From Ephemerocybe angulata (lineage: Eukaryota > Basidiomycota > Agaricomycetes > Agaricales > Psathyrellaceae), in NCBI GenBank assembly GCA_013368325.1, contig JAACJK010000120.1:1-64000 (forward strand): a stretch of DNA of 64,000 nucleotides, in the 5' to 3' direction. Every line of letters starts with the position of its first letter. The first letter of the stretch is position 1. A program made the translations under genes and the position numbers. Below the pieces are notes generated by a model. It was given only the letters and a program-made list of their open reading frames with translations. It was not told the DNA's origin and searched no databases. Shown here one piece after another: positions 1-10,034 of the stretch.

Positions 1-599
1 GTATACTAATAAACTTATATAACTCATGTATTCCGAGGTCCCACCTGTAAAGAAAATCTTTTCACGCAAGCCCACCGCAAATTGACGGTCACATACCGCA
101 AATTCAATGCAAGTGAACGCAAATCACCGCAAAGTCGACACAAATCACCGCAAGTCAACGCAAGGGCCCGCAACTTGGCGCGTGGGAATCAACCAATGCT
201 GGACATCAACTCCATAGTTTGGGGAAGACGTTGGGTTCCAGTGCCCAGAGTCGTTGTGTATGGGGTGGGTCATACTATATATATAAAGATAGTTCTCGTA
301 TAGCCCTATTTCATGCTCTAGAGTCTGTCACTTGCCCAACCATCGCTGGAATTGGACCAACTTTGACATATTATCAGGTATTCCATAGGGACCTCCTCGC
401 TTTGTTATTTCCATACTGGTGGATTGTACTGACTATATTGGTTTATATAACTATGTAAGTACACTTCCAGGCCCAAAAATTCCATTTTTCATATATCTAC
501 CGCAAATGACCGCACCGCAACGCAGGTTTTTTGACCACCCTCATGGAGGGGACTTGACGTGCTATCGTAACAGTTCCACACGTTTGGATGCCCTCCCCA
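1..599. repeat. CGCAA-rich left edge without a gene
   Basis: No convincing coding frame is seen. Between about 61 and 180 the pentamer CGCAA occurs eight times at roughly 10-15 bp spacing, mostly as ACCGCAAA or AACGCAAG. A second small cluster lies at about 499-527. Such clustered short motifs resemble the subterminal repeats of CACTA-type DNA transposons, but no terminal inverted repeat was found, so this reading is inference only. Confidence 0.4.
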
Positions 600-2220
600 G
601 GAGGAAATGAAGGGGAGCTGTACCAGCCCTTTCAACAGGCCCTGTTGGCGAGAGCCGTTGAACTCAACGATGCTGTCACAACGTTCAAGCTGGACAGATC
701 CACGAAACCCCACCCCCAGTTGTAAAATGTCTGTCCCGGCGTCCAACCTTCCCAAGGCCAGAAGAAGTGATGAGAATGACAGGACGACGGGCGTCTTTTT
801 GAGGATCTTACTTCGTCCCTATCCGCCATCCAACGGGGATGAAGGAGAAGGAAGCGTGGTTGGCGCTGATGAAAAGTTGCCCCTCCAAAAGCATACCAAT
901 GAATGGAGGGAGTCCCGACGTTTCTCGCCATGTGGGAGTATGGGCGAATGGAATGTTGGCTGCCGACGTTGCTTGGCTACTCGCCATAGCCACGGTTCCT
1001 GTTTTCGTTCTGGAAAAGTTGGCTACAACGCATCCGACAAGCGCACCTGTCCCTGCTAGGCAGAGTCCACAAGTCTACCCCAACTTTTACGCCGGCACCT
1101 ACTCACGTCTCCTCTCTGATCGTGACCAGCCCTACTTTCTTACCCTGGCTTCTGGATCCAATGTTAAACTCGAACAAATCTCCACATGCGAAAACGGAAA
1201 TGCAAGGCCGGACAGGCCCTTTCAGCCTTCAGAGCAGTCTGTGGCCTCGTCATCACAACGGCTTCCGCCAGGGTCGGCGACGTGGACCAGTGCTGACACT
1301 TCGAATGGAGCAGGGTCTTCCTCACCGTGCGCGTCAGGAAACTTGGTTCGGAGAGGGGTTCCAAGCTCGCATAGTACTGGTATTCCTTCGTCAAGCTGGC
1401 CAGAGGAGATGAAGCGGGAAGTCTGGGATACCTCCGGTTGGGGTGCCTCCTGTTGGGGTGCCTCAGGTTGGGGTGCCTCAGGTTGGGCCGAGCCAGACGC
1501 TGGGACGGCGTTGCCACTGTTGGGCTCGGAAACGAGCTCCTTGACCTCTATGACTGGGCTCCACAGCAGCAGGTGCCAGGAAAAGACGGCGTCACCAATC
1601 GCGGGAACATCCTCTCTGGAGCCTCCTCAGGCCCTTACCCCCGCCGATGAGCAGAGGCCTCGATTGCATGTTGAGGGCGATACTTCCTTCTGGCTACCGC
1701 CCGCTATCACTGGAAGACCCCTTAAACCCGGCGAAAAGGCTCCAAAGCAGCTCAAGTCGACAAACTTCCGAGAGGTTGGAATCGACGATCTGAAGCTTCT
1801 TGATCCGTTACAACTACCCCTGGAGCATGCTGGGGACGAGACCGTTATGCTTCTAGTGGGAATCGGAATCGCGAGTACGACGAGCTCTCCGAGAGTGATG
1901 ATGATGAAAGCCAGGATTTCGTCGACACCCGATATATGTATGATCGCGTCCGATGGCGCAGATTGAAGTTCAAGAAGGGGCTGTCGCAGGAAGGTGTTTA
2001 TTACAACGCGGATATATATGGGCTACCTTTGCCTTCCCTTTCCTACTGGATGATCGATAAAGGGAAGGCCATCCCTCTCCGTTCATCTTTGTGGGCTTAT
2101 TATTCTGTGCGGCCTACAACATATCCAAACGATGGCGTCGCTCCTACCTTAACATCTTGTAGCCCCCCTTTCAGCCCCGTGGCAGCCACGGTAATTGTGC
2201 TCCCTGCTGTCTAGCGTATT
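600..2220 (+). other. coding-like tract broken across frames
   Basis: Several stretches read like protein but in different plus-strand frames. Around 617-725 a frame gives a helical segment (LARAVELNDAVTTF). A 375-codon open frame runs from 839 to 1966 and is Ser/Pro-rich. From about 1855 the reading moves to another frame with an acidic patch (EYDELSESDDDE) followed by a basic stretch (RVRWRRLKFKK) up to about 2213. Either introns that I cannot place join these pieces, possibly into the gene that starts at 2238, or this is a decayed gene with frameshifts. No family is recognised. Confidence 0.35.
1437..1487 (+). repeat. 15-bp tandem repeat
   Basis: Three full copies and one partial copy of the 15-mer GTTGGGGTGCCTCAG lie in tandem. 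In one frame they encode a repeated GWGAS peptide. The repeat lies inside the coding-like tract and could change length by slippage without shifting frame. Confidence 0.85.
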
Positions 2221-2237
2221 CAGAAGCATACTGACCC

Positions 2238-3283
2238 ATGTTCCTTCTCAAGTCTAACCCTCTTGTTTCTGGGAGTGAGATCACAGACCAAGGCACTCAA
2301 ATTGACGGGTCGACAGGCTCGGAGGCAGGACTAGTGGGTACGCATATGACTGATCATGACTGCCTTGCGTTGGGAGGATCGGTGAGTGTCGTCCATTGCA
2401 TGTCCTTGGCAGATGACTTATAGCTTTTTTTTTCTCCTAGGACCTGCAAGGAGGAGTGGAATCTCTGACGGAGCCCACCTCGCCTACAAGCATCGCGCAG
2501 CCGCTTGACCTGGCAAATGATGATCGCATGGCAGAAGCGACATCTGAGGGGAAGCAAGCGGGGGTTACTTTGGAGGATGGCGAAGTGACTGAAGGGCCCT
2601 TCCCGAGTGGAACTCCTGACAGGGTGGATGGATCGGACTGTAGTACCTTGAGCGGTGGCGAGGGCAAGGACAACGGCACTACTCCGACAAAATTCATGCG
2701 AGTACATTCCCGCTTGGGCAGTTCCGCCCTCGTGGCGGCGTCAATCAACCATCTGTGCGCCCAACGTTCATGTAGAACTGGCGTGTATTCGATTCACATG
2801 GAGTCAAGTTCTCATGCACACAGTACTCTGCGCTCCTTCATATTGGCGATAGACAATTGTCTTCAAGCTGGAATTCTGTACAGGCATCTGCATACGTCTT
2901 CATCCTTGTTTCAGGCAGCCTTTGTATCTGAAGAGGATGCTGCACGCCTTGTGGTGGGCTCCAACGATCTATGGACATCAGTTTCGCCGCTGCCAGAAAT
3001 TCAAAGTACTCCACCCGCTCCTACGAAGTCTTCGTCCTCAGGGCATAGGTTCCGACCTTACCCTGCTCGACACGTCCAAAGTGAAGGGGACCTGAATCGA
3101 CAGCAGGGAAAGCGAGGGGGTGTCCGCCAAGCGCTATTTACCAGAACAGGGCTCCCTTTTTGGGATTATCTGGATAGCGTTCTTGGGGACCCTATTCAAC
3201 TTTCTCTTTTGTCCCCGAAAGAGCGAGAATATGTTGAGGAGAAGAGGAAGGAGAGGGATAACAAGCGAAGTACCTCTTGTTGA
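2238..3283 (+). CDS. uncharacterised two-exon protein (328 aa as drawn)
   Basis: The exons are 2238-2381 and 2441-3283, joined in phase 0 across an intron with GTGAGT and a T-rich tract ending TCCTAG. The N-terminal half is acidic and low-complexity. The central part (from about MESSSHAHSTLRSFILAIDN) looks globular and helical. The C-terminus is charged (SPKEREYVEEKRKERDN) and ends at a TGA at 3281-3283. The ATG at 2238 follows a stop in the same frame, but upstream exons in the 600-2220 tract could extend the protein. No family is recognised. It may belong to transposon-derived cargo, given the surrounding elements, but nothing in the sequence proves this. Confidence 0.5.
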
Positions 3284-4049
3284 CTTATTGCAGAGTTAGA
3301 TCCAAGCTCGATTTCTCTTTCATTATTAATTCATTCACTATATCTCGCGATCCTTGGTGATTGCCCTTCGCGCTTCGGCGTTGCATTATCCTTCTATAGC
3401 CAGTGAACATCTACATACTTTTCCGTTGCTGCCCCTGCTACGCCATCCAAATCCCTTATCCCTAATTAATTATATCTTCTGGACTGACTGGTGCCTCCGG
3501 AAAAGATCATGATCTGTCGCTGGCCTGCCAACTCCAATGTACATTGTGCTTCCTGCAGCCTTTTGTACATGTTTGGATCGGAGGTTATTGTTTGGTTTCA
3601 TGCGTGATGACAAGCTCGGCGCTGAATTAGATTGATCTGGGCTTTGTTCAAACCGTCATCGTGCCGCACCCTTGATCATGAATTTATCCTCTTGCTTGAC
3701 ATTCAACTATTACTGGTCATCTGGATATGAAACAGATTGGTCTGATTACTGAACTTTGTGCACTACTCGCATGGCTGCGAGTATTTCGCATGGCGCTTGT
3801 CTTTGCACCACATATGCGCTGATCAAGACTGTACATGTTGGCTGCCTATAAGCGAATCATCGTCACGATTATGTTTTGAAAATCTGTATGCCCTCGAGGC
3901 TGCCACGGGGTGAGCCACGTTCCCTTCAACTATAAGAAACGGGTGTAAATATTGATCATGATCAGTGCCAACAGCTAGCCATAGGATCTTTGGCCAGGCT
4001 CGAGCTCCCTTGGACTTCATAACCCAGCAGACGAACCCAGCAAACGGCC
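3284..4049. other. intergenic, no gene seen
   Basis: This stretch is AT-richer than its neighbours and has no frame longer than 65 codons that looks coding. It holds two exact TGATCATG octamers (3673 and 3953) and one near-palindrome AGATCATGATCT (3505). These belong to a motif that is over-represented in the left 30 kb. Confidence 0.6.
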
Positions 4050-6769
4050 ATGAGCAGTTCTCCTGGAGAGTACTTCTCCGGATCCGGTCATGAGCAATTG
4101 CAAGACGACGATCGAACCCCTAGAGCGAGAAGGCATTACCCGCCGGGGGAAGCAAGCTCTCTGAGAAGCTATTACGCATCAAATACTTCGCACTCGATAC
4201 GCTCAAATAGTGTCCCTCCTCGTCCAACGGGGCAAGATAGGCCAGGTAGGAACCCTTATGAACGAGATACGGCAAAAAGAACGTCTGCATCACGAAGTCG
4301 TGGTTAGTTTCCTTTGTCTATGTCCTTTAAATATTGGTTAACCTCAGTTATCATCAGCCCCACCTTTCATCCCCCCTGTCGCCCCAGGAAATCCAGGTGC
4401 TTCGAGACACCATTCGTGTAAGTCCTTGTCGACACCAACTAGCGTTGTCGATAGCTCAATATGGCGCTTCTTTCTCCAGCTCCCCCTTCTTCATACAGAT
4501 CCTTGCAGACCGCGTCAGTTGCCTTGGGAAACCCGGTTCCGGGTGGGGGAGCTGCATCTACGACCGCTAGCCAGAATGAAGGTGAGAGTGCCCTTCTTTC
4601 TATTGCATAATACTAATAGACATGGTAGTTGCGCGTCGGCACACTCATACGACGGAGTCGCAAGCTCAAGGACCTTCAGGAGGTAAGGCGTTCTTCTAGT
4701 ATACCGCCCGCCAGCGACTGAAATGAAGTGGCACCTTCAGCGAGCACTATATTTCCCCTCCAACTGCGGAATTCGCCCACCCGGGCCCCAGAGAACTCTT
4801 CTTTGGCCGCCCCAGCGCACTCCAGCTCCTGGAAAACCCCCCTTGCCCCACAGGCATCTCGGACAGTGGCTGGAAGCCATGTAGAGAGTGGTCTCAGTCC
4901 AGACCCCCTTTCTCCCACTCCGTATCGTCGGCAGAACGCCAGGCCCGGGTCTGGGGCTCCGGAAGGAGACGTCTTTATGCGGGATGCGACGCCGGCTGGG
5001 GATGAGCTCGGCAACCGTCAACGAGCTGGGCAGCCACCTGTTCATTCCGAATTTGAAGCAGGGGGAGGAGAGCTTCAGGTTGCCCGCAGCACTCCATCTC
5101 CCAACCAAACTCAGCCTCTTGGTGAAGGCGGAGACTCTCGCCAGGGACACGTTGAAGGCAATGGATCTCAACCAGTTCGGAGGAGCTCTGAACACGGCGG
5201 TTCTCGACGAAGCGGGAGCCCCGAACCCGCCGAGGGATCTCAACTTGGGCAGTCCAACCGTCGATCTCAGGAAGTTTCCCCAACCCGTGATGAGCCCGAC
5301 GTCAACAATGCCTTTTCCGGCGAGAATCCCCTGGACAAACGCTATCGTAGATCGACAAGCGACTCACAACAAGGCAGCCCTCCACGTTCCGGTTCGCAAT
5401 CACCTCGATCAGCATTTCTCGCCGACAATTCTGGGTACCAAGATGCAAAGTCATATGACTCGGAAGACAACGAGGTATGCCCTTCTCTTATTTGCATTCG
5501 GCCGATCTGTGGTTCTCCGTTACTGAATATAGCTATCTTTCAGGAGCCGTACCATTTTGGAATGCTTCGAGAAATGTTCGACGATCGATTGGATCGAGCC
5601 CTAATGCATGTGCACAAAGAGATCGCCAGCAACAGCGACCGCCAAATAGAGCTTGAGCGCAGAACCCTGGATGCTGAAAGGCGAGCCCTTGAAGCAGAAC
5701 GTGAAGCATTCATGGCAGAACGCCAGAGTATTCGCCGTGGAGGTCAATCGTCTAGGTCTCGGTCGCAACCCAGACTTCAAGGCCCACCGCGGAGGCGTCC
5801 CGTGAAACTGCTGTGTTTAGCCGTATGTCGTGTGGAAACTATCCTCGTATTGTTTGAATCTAAAGGGTTCTTTTCAGAAAAACATTCGATCCCACGTCCG
5901 AACTCTCATTGGAGGCCTGAACTCAGTGTCCATAACTGAAGGAGAATCACGCGAATTCCAAGATCGAGTCACAGCGAACGAGCCGGACACAGTGCCTGTG
6001 CCTTCCATCAATCGGTCAGCCAATAATCTGCAATTCGACCTGCACGGAACTCCCCATAATGAGTGGAACAAGCAAGCCGCTCGTATCTTTGTCAAGGACT
6101 TCGCTGCTGCTTGGGATCTGGACCTCTCTGCAAGCTTCGTCGACGACGCGATTGCGACAACGCACAGCCATATTAAATATCTGAAGAAGAGGAAGGCGAA
6201 GACCCGACTGAACATTCAGGATCGGTCCGAGGGTATTCGTTTTGATAACAGAGCTGGTAGGAAATACAAGGTCAGGTGTTGCTCACTTATCCTCGTTATT
6301 TACTTCGCTCATCTCATTCTAGCTTTTCCACCGCCGCCTTGAGACCGTATCCAGAAATCCGCAACTACAGGGGCACTGACCTATCTTGGAACTCCTGACA
6401 AGTGCAGGGATGTCCAGCGACGAATCGGACTCAGAAGAGATCGTTCAACCGGAGGTTCGCGAACGAAATCCGCGGTATCGTATCATACGTCCAGCGTGGC
6501 GTGCTCCCTTTCTTTCAAATTGGCTTCGATTTCTCGATCGCGTCTACCTCATGCAGCGGAGGTTGGATATTACCAAACAACGAGGAGTGTGGCCCCGGCT
6601 CCGGATAGAGCCTACGATAGTCTTGAACAACAAAGCAAAGGCTGTGAAGTCTCTCCCGCATAATGCCTACAACCCTGCGTGGCTGGATCGAGCGCCCTCG
6701 GTTCCGTTCACCGTCCGCCCAGCAGCACAAAACTACGACTTTGACTTTGATGAAGATTTCGTTGCATAA
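4050..6769 (+). CDS. multi-exon low-complexity and coiled-coil protein, multi-copy agaricomycete-type family
   Basis: Exon 1 begins at ATG 4050 (MSSSPGEYFSGSG) and ends at about 4302. The following exons are Ser/Pro/Arg-rich (4700-5470). An intron from 5476 (GTATGC) to 5543 joins a coiled-coil segment rich in ERRxLxAERxA heptads (5544-5740). A conserved-looking exon from 5879 to about 6270 contains NEWNKQAARIFVKDF and HSHIKYLKKRKAK. The final part contains GMSSDESDSE and ends with DFDFDEDFVA at 6769. From memory, the arrangement of a basic helical block, then LF-RR, then GMSSDES, then a short WR/LP tail occurs in many agaricomycete genomes as hypothetical proteins of unknown function. An in-frame TGA at 6377-6379, between the LFHRRLE block and GMSSDES, is not removed by any intron I can find, so this copy may be inactive. 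The introns between 4300 and 4730 and near 5830 are uncertain. Confidence 0.5.
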
Positions 6770-6961
6770 GTCTTGTTGTACTTCATTCTCTGAGTGATGT
6801 CTACTAATTTCTGAGGCAATAGTGTTGTTGAATCTGTCCTCCAAACCTCTGGGAGGGTGAGGCAGTGATATTTGGCAGTGAAGCTTTGAAGCTGGGCATC
6901 GTCTGTTCTTATGTACGTGTAGCTGTAGCTACGGTTCCAAACGGTCATAGCATTTCCCTAA

Positions 6962-8083
6962 TCATATTGTGTCGAGCCTGGTGCTCTGTATCAAAAAGAC
7001 ATTATCAACGACTCGTGCGGGATGCCCTTGTCTAGACTTGGACACTGGGTTAGATACCTGACGCTTTGAGAAAGATATCCTGTCTGACGGAGGCTCAAGG
7101 GAAGCGTGACGACCCCGCCCTGGGGTCCTGGTTGTTCTGGAAGGTGGTGGAGATGAGGTCGCTTGCGGGGTGAAAGTTATCATGGGAAGTGCGGCTGGCT
7201 TTTCTTCCAAGGTGGCCATAGGTACCTCTGGTGGCGGCGAACCAGGACACCCACAACTCTGGGATGGCGGGCGGGTGAGGCTGTAATCCACAAGCATCCC
7301 ATTGGGATGGGGGACCGACAGGATCGACAGCTCTTCTCCTGGAGGCAGGATAGTGCCTGCCCAATCCCAGATGTTCTGCTCTTGAGCCTTCAGCAGCTTT
7401 TGTAGGTGTTCTTGATCTTCCTCTAATGTGTGAAGCTTCTCCTCCAACGACCTTGCAATCTCTATTTTGCCGCCTGCAGCTGAAGGATCGGCGTACTTCG
7501 CTTCATCCCAGGCTTCTTCCACTTGACTGCGAAGCATAGAGGACTCCATAGCATGCACTTTTGACTGGAGAAGTGTCAATTGCCGAGCAGCAATGAAGCC
7601 ACACATCTTGAACCCCCAGCGTAAAGACAGAGAGAGGATCACCGCCCACCCTGGTCGAGTGATACGTTCTGTATCGCTGCGGATAAAGGATGAGGTTGAC
7701 TCAAACGTTAGATTGAGATGACTTCATTCCTGCTAGATTGTTTCACTTACTAGTCGTTTAAAAAGCGTCTAAAAAGATCGAACTGAGGTACTGTGACATT
7801 CTGCAGGCGTACTGCAATCTTGCAAACAGCTTGAGGGTTTGCTTTGTTTCGAGATTCCAAAGAGGCTAGAACGGGTGCCAGGAATTCCTGTGACCCGTCC
7901 AGGATGTGTCCAACAGACACCTCAAAGTACGTGCCTTCAACCTAGGTCCACCTATAGTTAGCATGAGTCAAGACAGAATCGAGTTGTGTAGTGACCTACA
8001 TCAAATATAACAGTACTGCTCCCGGTGAGGGCATATTCCCCATTGCCGTCTTCCAGCATCGGTAGTGGTGCAGGAATTTCCAT
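6962..8083 (-). CDS. BTB/POZ-like domain protein (about 329 aa)
   Basis: The exons are complement 8083-8000, 7941-7751 and 7676-6962. Both introns (58 and 74 bp) are GT-AG with CTAAC-like branch sites, and the frame is kept throughout. Residues 20-110 show the pattern of fungal BTB proteins: STVIFDVEGTYFEVSVGHIL, then an LFRRFLND segment, then W-VILSLSLRWGFK followed by an LTLLQ helix. BTB domains are protein-interaction modules, often acting as Cullin-3 adaptors. The C-terminal 120 residues are Pro/Ser/Thr-rich and probably disordered. The start at 8083 gives an N-terminus typical of the family. An upstream in-frame ATG at 8212 would add 43 residues. The fold assignment comes from motif spacing, not a search. 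Confidence 0.6.
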
Positions 8084-8420
8084 GTGATGATAATTTATGG
8101 AACGGGGGACTTTAAAATCTACAGCTATAGAAAGAAATCTTTGTGCTCCAACCTCTAGGTCCTCGAGTCCGACGCCGGGACCTTGGTGGCACGAGTGCCA
8201 CAGTGTAATCATAATACTTGTTCGCTGGAAGCTTAAGAATCATTCCGTCGCTTGGTCCCAAACATAATCTGGGTTGTGTCTAGATCTATAATGCAAGTAA
8301 CGGCTTTACCCCTGGTCTAAACGCGCCCGGACTCGCGCGTCGCCGTCACAATATGTCACGATCACACTGGCAGTGGGGAGGGTCGCCCTTGACGCTGCTA
8401 AGCGCCGATTCAATTTGATC

Positions 8421-9564
8421 ATGATGATCAGCACGCTGCCGAATCCAAGCTTTCGTCGCGACCAATTCGCAACGACTCTCATCTCGACACTTCTTCTCTT
8501 CGAGCAACTTTGGCTTAAACTCGAAGTCACAAAGGTTATGGCCGTGAGTCTTCAATAAGCATTACTTCCAGGCTAGCGCGCAGTCTCTTACGTACTGTAT
8601 CTCTTGGTCAGGATTCCTCCACCGGTGAAACCATTCGCAAGGCGCGAAAAGTGAAGTAAGTCATCATCTTATGGCCATTTCTCTAGATCTTACATTGGAG
8701 TTTGATGCATGGTCATGACCCAGACCCCAGCCTACGCTGATCAGCCTGGAGGAATTTCTTTCATCGGTCTTACGAGACCCATCCCAGACGCGGGTGGGTG
8801 TGGCAGCACTGCTACTTCGAAACAGCAATGTTGCAGACATTCCAGCTGTGGTTAAATCTCTTGGGCTGAGGTTCCCCGAAGAGACAGTCGTGGCCTGTAT
8901 ACAAGATCTCTTATCTGAAGACAATTCCCGCGTCGTTCACGGTCCAGCCCCCGATCAGCAGGAGCCAACCTACGTTTCCTCAGACTCAGACACAACATAC
9001 GTTTCCTCAGACTCAGACACAACAGACGATGAGATCCAATTCCTAGGATCCTCCTCGGGGACTCGTCAAGCACCTGCAAAGTCGATATCTCATGATCAAG
9101 GTGCTTCTACGCAGTAAGTCCTTGCCGTTTTCTAGTTGATGGCTCATGATTCTACTTATCCTGACTTTGACTCCATCTCAGGAAAGCCAGTTCGAGGGTA
9201 AATCACAGGAAGTCTAAGGTGTGTACTATGTCTGCTTTACTGCACGCTAAGGTGTGCTCAGGATGCACAGGATGCCCAATCCGCAGAACACAGTGCCACT
9301 GGCTTCTTCAATTTGTTTGACCGCAAATCGGACGAATATGTCATGGCCAGGCAAATCTATCGCGTCTTATCCTATTCCCTCAAGAACGTTACAAAGGACC
9401 AACGCCTTGCAATTTGCCGTTCAGCTTTGCCTCTAAAATCGCTTCGCGATATCGAGGAACTCATTCATGAGCTTGAAGTGGAGTTTCATAGTTCAGCCGT
9501 CGGTGTGGTAGATGAGATATGGGATATTCTCGACTCCCGAGGCAGAGCTCTCCCGGTGTATTGA
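8421..9564 (+). CDS. uncharacterised protein A, paralogue of 21232-22493 (291 aa)
   Basis: Five exons fit: 8421-8543, 8612-8655, 8745-9113, 9182-9218 and 9262-9564. Intron phases are 0, 2, 2, 0, and all introns are GT-AG. The core, LEEFLSSVLRD followed by LLLRNSNVADIPAVVKSLGL, aligns with LEAFLSSVLQD and its continuation in gene B. The C-terminal AICRSALP block aligns with SLCRSILS of gene B. A Ser/Asp-rich linker holds two exact copies of TYVSSDSDT. The start is placed at ATG 8421 because gene B has the same GATCATGATG context. No family is recognised. The protein is predicted to be mostly helical with an acidic linker, and no signal peptide or membrane segment is seen. It lies directly upstream of the Tnp2/Plavaka gene on the same strand. 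Confidence 0.6.
8968..9021 (+). repeat. 27-bp tandem duplication inside gene A
   Basis: Two adjacent 27-bp units differ only at their second and third bases, where the ACC start of the first copy becomes ACA. They encode TYVSSDSDT twice in the acidic linker of gene A. The near-identity suggests a recent slippage duplication. Confidence 0.9.
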
Positions 9565-10034
9565 CCTCCAAATGTTCGTGAACGATTTTACCTCCACGGT
9601 CATATCAGCTCATGATCAATGAATCTATATGCAGCGGTTGCACGAAGGCGGTGAATTGGCGATCATGAATTGGGGGTCAGAGTTTGGAAATGACTGTGGT
9701 ATTAAATTGAAATATGTAGTTGAATCAATGTGTCATGACCGTTTTTCAACTGGTATACTGTTGTCTGGCTACGGGAGCCTACCTATAGCAAAGAATATGA
9801 TTAGATGCCCGGGCCAGTATGCATCTGTTTATCGGCGCCTTCGTCGCTTAGTCAGCCACTTTGGGACTGGCAGTGAGAACCAGGCTCGACGCGGCCCTCC
9901 CAGCTTGCTCCCAGCGACAATGACTTGCATGTGGTACATGTACACCTGACCCCCTGACTGGCTTTGCAAAACCCAGCTGCTATAGTAACCGACAATGTAT
10001 CTATCTCTCTGTCCACCGATTTCAGCCCAAGCTC
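9565..10034. other. intergenic between gene A and the Tnp2 gene
   Basis: No coding frame stands out. CATGATCA occurs at 9611, just past the stop codon of gene A. If the Tnp2 element has terminal inverted repeats, its left end should be in or before this stretch, but I could not identify one by eye. Confidence 0.5.
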
